Below, piece after piece: positions 58,772-64,000 of a DNA stretch of 64,000 nt. A program made the position numbers and the translations under genes. The notes under the pieces were generated by a model, which searched no databases, was not told the origin of the DNA, and saw only the letters and a list, made by a program, of their open reading frames with translations. Where the stretch lies: contig NVTY02000086.1 in the NCBI GenBank assembly GCA_002401765.2, forward strand, positions 1 to 64,000. Reading direction: 5' to 3'. Within the stretch, counting starts at the first letter, position 1, and the number at the start of each line of letters is the position of its first letter. This stretch comes from Thiotrichaceae bacterium (lineage in GTDB: Bacteria; Pseudomonadota; Gammaproteobacteria; SZUA-140).

Positions 58772-58957
58772 ATGACTGATGAAATTTTAACCTTGAAAGA
58801 GGTTGCCAGCTATTTGAAATTAGCGGAAAAAACAGCGTACCGCCTAGCGTCTGATGGTCAACTAAAAGGCTTTAAGATAGGAGGGAGCTGGAGGTTTCGG
58901 AGAGACGAAATTGAAAGGCTAACCAAGGGTGAAAAGTCGAATATGAAAGCCAAGTGA
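58772..58957 (+). CDS. Small HTH protein, excisionase/MerR-type
   Basis: The 61-residue protein is the HTH_17-type domain: LTLKEVASYLKLAEKTAYRLASDGQLKGFKIGGSWRFRRDEIERL. Such proteins bind DNA as excisionases or small regulators. It lies 4 bases ahead of the helicase gene and probably regulates this operon. A phage-type excisionase role is less likely because no integrase is seen. Confidence 0.85.
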   Translation: MTDEILTLKEVASYLKLAEKTAYRLASDGQLKGFKIGGSWRFRRDEIERLTKGEKSNMKAK

Positions 58958-58961
58958 AGCT

Positions 58962-61900
58962 ATGGAAATTATTGACAATATAAATAACCTGCTAGGGGAT
59001 AATATAAAGCAGGAGCTAAAAAAAGGCTCAAAGCTGAAAATCGCCGCATCGTGCTTTTCCATTTATGCATTTGAAGCATTAAAGGACGAATTGCAGAAGA
59101 TCGAATCTTTAGAGTTCATTTTCACATCCCCCACGTTTGTTCCCGAAGAAACCGTTGATAAGATCAAAAAAGAACACCGTAAGTTCCACATTCCACGAGC
59201 CGAGAGGGAACGCAATTTCTACGGTAGTGATTTTGAGATACAGCTAAAAAATAAATTGACCCAACGAGCGATTGCAAAAGAATGCGCTCAATGGATAAAG
59301 AGTAAAGCCCGCTTTAGATCAAATAGTGGCAAAGCCTCCATGCAACAATTTGCTTGCATAGAAAACGATAAAACCCCTCTCGGTCAGGATAGAAATTCTG
59401 CTTATCTCCCCCTTCACGGTTTTACTACTGTAGACCTTGGCTATCAACAGGGGGATGCAGTATCAAATATCATCACCAAGCTTGACGAACCAGAAAGTAC
59501 GCAAGTCTATTTGAATCTGTTTAATCAAATCTGGGATGATCCTGAAAAGATAGAAGATGTAACAGATCAATTATGTGACCACATTGCCAGTGTCTATAAG
59601 GAAAATCCGCCCGAACAAGTCTATTTCTTCATGCTCTACAATATTTTCAATGAGTTCCTAGAAGACATTAACGAAGATGTACTCCCTAATGATCTTACGG
59701 GTTATCAAGACAGCCTGATTTGGAAAAAGCTCTACAATTTTCAAAAAGATGGGGCGACAGGGATTATCAACAAGCTTGAAACCTATAACGGTTGCATTCT
59801 GGCTGATAGTGTTGGTTTGGGTAAAACATTTACCGCCCTTGCCGTGGTTAAATATTACGAGTTACGAAATAAATCTGTCCTTGTCCTTTGCCCGAAAAAA
59901 TTGGCAAATAACTGGCTGAACTACAATAGAAATCTGAAAACAAATATCTTCTCCAAAGACCGTTTTAACTATGACGTGCTATGTCATACCGACCTTCAAC
60001 GAACCAGAGGTGAGTCTTTTGGTACACCCTTGGATAGAATAAATTGGGGAAACTATGATCTTATTGTGATCGATGAGTCACACAACTTTCGCAATAATGA
60101 TGCCTTTAAGGATAAAGAAACCCGATACGAAAAATTGATGAACTCCGTTATCAAGGAGGGAGTGAAAACCAAGGTCTTGATGCTATCGGCAACGCCTGTC
60201 AATAATCGCTTCATGGATCTTCGCAATCAGCTTGCATTGGCCTACGAAGGCGATGCCTCAAACATGAATAATAAACTTCGCACAACCAAGGGCGTTGACG
60301 AGATATTCCGACAAGTGCAGGCTACATTCAATGTTTGGGCAAAGCTTCCACCAGAAGAACGCACAACGGATGCCATACTAAAGGCATTGGACTTTGATTT
60401 TTTTGAGTTGCTAGATAGTGTAACTATCGCTAGGTCACGTAAGCACATTCAAACATTCTACGACACCACTGAGATAGGGAGCTTTCCAGAGCGTAGAAAA
60501 CCCATCTCATATCACAGTCCTTTGACAAACAGAACGGATGTCATGGGCTTCAACGATATTTTCAGGGAGCTGTCTTTACTAAAGTTATCCATCTACGCCC
60601 CTGTTAGTTATATCTTACCCAGTCGCATTGCAAAATATGAAGACCTCTATGACACAGAGGTGAGTGGCGGTAAGAGCAAGCTTCGCCAAGCTGATCGTGA
60701 GAGAAGCCTTCAAGCCCTGATGACGACCAACTTGCTGAAAAGGCTGGAAAGCTCCGTTGAGTCATTTCGCATTACCTTAAATAAGCTGAAAACCAAGCAT
60801 TCGGAGATGTTGTCAAAAATTGAGCTTTATACACAACGTGGCGAAGATAAAGGCGTGGCAGGCGATGTTATTGAAGACCGGGCGGCCTACTATGAAAATG
60901 CAGAACCCGATGATGACAATTTTTTGGAAATGGAAGAGCTGGAATCCGAAGAGGATAGTACGGGCGGAAAAGTTCAAATCAAGTTATCCGATATGGACTT
61001 GCCATCATGGGAACATGACCTAAGAGTGGACATTGCTATTGTCGATGCGCTACTTGTTGAAATGCAAAAAATAACACCTGACGATGATACCAAGCTCCAA
61101 CATCTAAAAAATCAAATTGATGAAAAGATTGCCAATCCTATAAACCCAAACAATAAGAAGATACTTATTTTCACAGCCTTCGCTGATACCGCTAATTATC
61201 TCTACGATAATTTATCGGCAAGCCTAAAAGAAACGCAGGGCATTCATACAGGAAGGATAACAGGAAGTTCATCACCCCGATCAACCTTAGGGACTACAAT
61301 CGCAAAAAGCTACGATTTTGAATCGCTACTGACACTGTTTTCCCCGCGCTCAAAAGAGAAAGATGTTGTCCTACCCAATGAACCAGACGAGCTGGATATT
61401 CTGATAGCAACGGATTGCATATCAGAAGGCCAAAACCTGCAAGATTGTGATTATGTGATTAACTACGATATTCACTGGAATCCAGTGCGGATTATTCAAC
61501 GCTTTGGACGGATAGACCGTATTGGCTCTATCAACACCACTATCCAGCTTATGAACTATTGGCCAGATATTTCCCTTGATGAATATATCAATCTTAAAGA
61601 GCGTGTTGAAAGCCGTATGGTGATTGCCGATATGACGGCAACGGGTGATGACAATGTACTAAGCGCAAAAGCAAACGATATATCCTACCGCAAAGATCAA
61701 TTAAAACGCCTTCAAGAAGAAGTGATTGAAATGGAAGACCTCAAAACAGGGGTGTCAATTACCGACCTTGGTTTGAACGATTTTCGTATGGACTTGCTGG
61801 GCTATATTAAAGAAAACGGCGAACTATCCAATATCCCTAATGGGTTGCACGCGGTTGTGCCTGCCGACCCCGATAAGGGCTTAAGCTCAGGGGTTATCTT

Positions 61901-62297
61901 TACGCTATGCAACCGTAACCATAGCGTTAATATCAACCAGCACAATCGCCTGCACCCATACTACCTTGTCTATATTGGCCTTGATGGTGAAATTATCGCC
62001 GATCACAGCGAAATAAAAAGGCTTTTGGACTTGGTAAGAAGCACCTGCAAAGGCCAGAGTAAACCGCTTGATGCAATATGCCGTCTGTTTAACCAAGAAA
62101 CAGATGATGGCCGTGATATGAGCGTTTACTCCGACCTGCTAAAACAATCCATAGGCTCAATTATAGAGCTGAAAGAAGACAAGGACATAGACAGCCTCTT
62201 TAGTGGCGAGCGAACAACCGCGCTGATTGAGTCAGTGGCAGGCCTTGATGATTTTGAGTTAATTAACTTTCTTGTCATTCAAGATGGTGAGGCTTGA
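58962..62297 (+). CDS. SNF2-like helicase of a restriction/defence operon
   Basis: The 1111-residue protein has an N-terminal domain resembling phospholipase D-like helicase leaders (residues about 1-200, catalytic HKD not seen). The superfamily 2 core has LADSVGLGKT at about residue 281, DESH near 370, SATPVNNR, and the QRFGRIDRIG motif VI near 846. Related ATPases translocate DNA or remodel it in anti-phage systems. It overlaps the next gene by one base. Codon use and AT content set it apart from the core genes. Confidence 0.85.
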   Translation: MEIIDNINNLLGDNIKQELKKGSKLKIAASCFSIYAFEALKDELQKIESLEFIFTSPTFVPEETVDKIKKEHRKFHIPRAERERNFYGSDFEIQLKNKLTQRAIAKECAQWIKSKARFRSNSGKASMQQFACIENDKTPLGQDRNSAYLPLHGFTTVDLGYQQGDAVSNIITKLDEPESTQVYLNLFNQIWDDPEKIEDVTDQLCDHIASVYKENPPEQVYFFMLYNIFNEFLEDINEDVLPNDLTGYQDSLIWKKLYNFQKDGATGIINKLETYNGCILADSVGLGKTFTALAVVKYYELRNKSVLVLCPKKLANNWLNYNRNLKTNIFSKDRFNYDVLCHTDLQRTRGESFGTPLDRINWGNYDLIVIDESHNFRNNDAFKDKETRYEKLMNSVIKEGVKTKVLMLSATPVNNRFMDLRNQLALAYEGDASNMNNKLRTTKGVDEIFRQVQATFNVWAKLPPEERTTDAILKALDFDFFELLDSVTIARSRKHIQTFYDTTEIGSFPERRKPISYHSPLTNRTDVMGFNDIFRELSLLKLSIYAPVSYILPSRIAKYEDLYDTEVSGGKSKLRQADRERSLQALMTTNLLKRLESSVESFRITLNKLKTKHSEMLSKIELYTQRGEDKGVAGDVIEDRAAYYENAEPDDDNFLEMEELESEEDSTGGKVQIKLSDMDLPSWEHDLRVDIAIVDALLVEMQKITPDDDTKLQHLKNQIDEKIANPINPNNKKILIFTAFADTANYLYDNLSASLKETQGIHTGRITGSSSPRSTLGTTIAKSYDFESLLTLFSPRSKEKDVVLPNEPDELDILIATDCISEGQNLQDCDYVINYDIHWNPVRIIQRFGRIDRIGSINTTIQLMNYWPDISLDEYINLKERVESRMVIADMTATGDDNVLSAKANDISYRKDQLKRLQEEVIEMEDLKTGVSITDLGLNDFRMDLLGYIKENGELSNIPNGLHAVVPADPDKGLSSGVIFTLCNRNHSVNINQHNRLHPYYLVYIGLDGEIIADHSEIKRLLDLVRSTCKGQSKPLDAICRLFNQETDDGRDMSVYSDLLKQSIGSIIELKEDKDIDSLFSGERTTALIESVAGLDDFELINFLVIQDGEA

Positions 62298-62974
62298 TGA
62301 CGGCATTATTTGAGTACCCGAAAAATGCGGAGTTTGGTCGTATTGTTGCTAAAAGCAAAATATTTGAGCGTGTAAAACCTAACCGACAATTACAGGAGGC
62401 GTTTGCCTCGCAGGTTAAAAAGATAGTTTGGCGATATAAGCTTTCCCCAAAGACGATTAACCTCGCTGAAACGGACAAGCTTAAAGAAATAGAAATATTC
62501 GAGTTGCCATTGAAAACATCACTTAAAAAAGAGCAATTCGACACTAAAATTTTGCACTGTATTGATAAGGCTATCGGCCACCCAATAGTTTTTCACCTTA
62601 CCCATGCAGACAGGATCAAGGTTGTTGCCACATACAAGCGACCCAGTGAAGCAGATGCCAATAAATGGGTTGTTGATAACGAATATTTTGAAACAGATTG
62701 GTTGCCCGAAAAATCAGTGCGCCAAAATTTGCCTGTTGTGCTTAACCTGTCTGGCTTGTATGAAACTATATTGCGCGAACTTATACCACTGGACTCAAGG
62801 AAAGATGAAAGCTTGGATGCCCATATAGAGCGAATGGGGCAAGTCCTTGCCAAGCGTAGAGAATACGGAAAGCTGGAAACACGCATGAGTAAAGAAAAGC
62901 AATACAACCGAAAAGTTGAAATGAATGCAGGCTTGCGAAAATTGCAGACTGAAATAGAAAGATTAAAAGCATGA
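62297..62974 (+). CDS. DUF4391 domain protein
   Basis: The 225-residue protein begins MTALFEYPKNAEFGRIVAKSKIFE and contains the DUF4391 pattern (VWRYKLSPKTINL, VFHLTHADRIKVVATYKR, NLSGLYETILRELIPL) with a C-terminal coiled coil. The start is at 62297, where TGATG joins it to the helicase stop. DUF4391 is regularly found between a helicase and a type III-like methylase, so it is part of that system; its molecular role is not known. Confidence 0.82.
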   Translation: MTALFEYPKNAEFGRIVAKSKIFERVKPNRQLQEAFASQVKKIVWRYKLSPKTINLAETDKLKEIEIFELPLKTSLKKEQFDTKILHCIDKAIGHPIVFHLTHADRIKVVATYKRPSEADANKWVVDNEYFETDWLPEKSVRQNLPVVLNLSGLYETILRELIPLDSRKDESLDAHIERMGQVLAKRREYGKLETRMSKEKQYNRKVEMNAGLRKLQTEIERLKA

Positions 62975-63369
62975 ACCACGAAAGACACGAAAAAGAAAAA
63001 ATACTGTATAAGGATGAATGTTATCGGATTCAGGGCGCTATTTTTGAGGTTTATCGTGAGATGGGCTGTGGGTTTTTGGAGGCGGTTTATCAGGAGTGTT
63101 TGGAGAAAGAGCTTTCTATGCGAGGGATTCCTTTTGTCAGCCAACAAGAGTTAAGCTTGGTTTTTAAGGGTGAGAAGTTAAATCAAAAATACAGTCCGGA
63201 TTTAATTTGTGATGGCAAAATAATACTTGAGTTGAAAGCAGTTAAAGAAATAGCAAAAGAGCATGAAGCGCAGTTGCACAATTACTTGAAAGCTTCCGGG
63301 CTGCGGCTGGGCTTACTGGTAAACTTTGGGCATTATCCCAAGGTACAAATTAAACGAATTATTTTATGA
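62971..63369 (+). CDS. GxxExxY family protein
   Basis: The 132-residue protein has the family motif G-F-L-E-A-V-Y in GCGFLEAVYQECL, then SPDLICDGKIILELKAVKE, a PD-(D/E)xK-like pattern (D-x-I-x-x-L-E-L-K), and LLVNFG near the end. The fold suggests a nuclease relative, but activity is unproven. Its first codons (MNHERHEKEK) are encoded by an AACCACGAAA-type repeat. It overlaps DUF4391 (ATGA) and is framed by related repeats. Confidence 0.88.
   Translation: MNHERHEKEKILYKDECYRIQGAIFEVYREMGCGFLEAVYQECLEKELSMRGIPFVSQQELSLVFKGEKLNQKYSPDLICDGKIILELKAVKEIAKEHEAQLHNYLKASGLRLGLLVNFGHYPKVQIKRIIL
62974..62992 (+). repeat. CCACGAAA-type repeat, left of the GxxExxY gene
   Basis: AACCACGAAAGACACGAAA here matches the reverse complement of 63455-63473 at 18 of 19 bases. 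A direct TGAACCACG copy also begins at 63367. The repeat codes for the first residues of the GxxExxY protein. Confidence 0.8.
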
Positions 63370-63473
63370 ACCACGGACAAAGATATATGACCACGAAATA
63401 CACAAAAAGCACGAAAAAAGATAAAAAGAGCTTTTTGTTTTTAACTTTCGAGTATTTCGTGTGTTTCGTGGTT
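63367..63473. repeat. CCACGAAA-type repeats and hairpin, right of the GxxExxY gene
   Basis: Direct copies begin at 63367 (TGAACCACGGACAAAG) and 63390 (ACCACGAAATACACAAA). The inverted copy TTTCGTGTGTTTCGTGGTT is at 63455-63473. The 63390 and 63455 arms can fold into a long hairpin around a central AAAAAGAGCTTTTT. It separates GxxExxY from the methyltransferase gene and could act as an attenuator or terminator. Confidence 0.8.
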
Positions 63474-63485
63474 AGAGGAATTTAA

Positions 63486-64000
63486 ATGGAAAAGCTAGAC
63501 TTGAAAGCACCTAATTTCACCAGTGAGAATATCGAAAAAATAGCCGATCTATTTCCAAATTGCGTCACTGAAAAGAGAAGTGAAAGAGGCGAAGTTGAGC
63601 GGTCAATTGATTTTGATACCTTGCGCCAAGAATTATCGGCCTCGATAGTCGAGGGTTCGCAGGAGCGTTATAGCCTCAATTGGCCGGGCAAGCGTGAGGC
63701 ATTAGTTACTGCCAATAGCCCCATTTCCAAAACACTGCGTCCTTGCTATGAAGAGAGCGTGGACTTTGATAACACCAAGAATATTTTTATTGAGGGCGAT
63801 AATCTTGATGCTCTAAAACTTCTACAAGAAACCTATCTCAGTAAAATCAAAATGATCTATATAGACCCGCCCTATAATACGGGTAATGATTTTGTTTATA
63901 ACGATAATTTTACAGCAGATAGAGAAGAGTATGACGAAGCCTCTGGTCAGCGTGATGAAGAGGGTGGCCGTCTTGTAGCTAATCCTGATAGTAATGGGCG
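63486..64000 (+). CDS. Type III-like DNA methyltransferase (Mod), partial
   Basis: The frame starts at 63486 behind AGAGGAA and runs off the window after about 171 codons. It contains the N-terminal Mod region (LDLKAPNFTSENIEKIADLFP, SLNWPGKREAL) and the catalytic IYIDPPYNTGNDFVYND, with DPPY for N6-adenine (or N4-cytosine) transfer and beta-class order, plus IEGDNLDALKLL before it. A Res restriction subunit would be expected beyond the window. Confidence 0.9.
   Translation, partial: MEKLDLKAPNFTSENIEKIADLFPNCVTEKRSERGEVERSIDFDTLRQELSASIVEGSQERYSLNWPGKREALVTANSPISKTLRPCYEESVDFDNTKNIFIEGDNLDALKLLQETYLSKIKMIYIDPPYNTGNDFVYNDNFTADREEYDEASGQRDEEGGRLVANPDSNG

Noticed and set aside
62593-63147. 184-codon minus-strand ORF opposite DUF4391 and GxxExxY
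   Set aside because: It is a shadow of two well-supported overlapping genes on the plus strand.

Overview
The window is a 64 kb chromosomal segment of a gammaproteobacterium. Several gene blocks have the order known from Pseudomonas and its relatives: lptM-lysA, cyaA, argH-algZ-algR-hemC-hemD-hemX-hemY, SPOR protein-argS-priA, and glnK-amtB beside ubiK-comM. A split B12-dependent ribonucleotide reductase (NrdJa/NrdJb), a pyrophosphate-type phosphofructokinase and a CbbY-like phosphatase would suit a sulfur-oxidising or purple-sulfur-like lineage, but no gene here fixes the species. No rRNA, tRNA or CRISPR array was found.

Layout. 1-14.5 kb is housekeeping: methyltransferase, lysA, lptM, cyaA, a PAS/degenerate-GGDEF protein, argH, the AlgZ/AlgR pair and the tetrapyrrole operon hemCDXY. 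14.5-16.4 kb is an accessory pocket with a gene remnant, a three-gene RelE-type toxin-antitoxin operon and a decayed IS3-family transposase. 16.4-30 kb carries a ferredoxin-type flavoprotein reductase, an SDR-like protein, nrdJab behind a NrdR-like box, a DegP-type protease, cysDN for sulfate activation, and a complete TRAP operon that includes the lipoprotein partner TatT. 30.2-38 kb is a looser region: small hypothetical genes, a lipoprotein gene cut by an internally deleted IS30 element, an ECF sigma/anti-sigma operon, an S51 peptidase, a frameshifted DUF455 ferritin-like gene and a membrane metallopeptidase.

38-58.4 kb is mostly housekeeping again: cbbY-like, SPOR protein, argS, priA, a DnaA-box cluster that could be an origin or a DnaA-controlled site, hemJ, CDGSH protein, amtB and glnK (with a sigma-54 promoter and an NtrC-like site), ubiK, comM, a response regulator, PPi-PFK, adk, hemB, a DUF47-pit phosphate uptake pair and aroE. 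The adk gene is unusual: a full zinc-type adenylate kinase is fused to a lysine/alanine-rich tail of about 160 residues resembling histone H1.

58.7 kb to the end is an AT-richer defence island: a small HTH protein, a large SNF2-like helicase, a DUF4391 protein, a GxxExxY protein bracketed by CCACGAAA-type repeats, and the start of a type III-like DNA methyltransferase that runs off the window. A 137-bp intergenic element with 14-bp terminal inverted repeats occurs three times (near 5.4, 31.0 and 50.2 kb), together with other small dispersed repeats.
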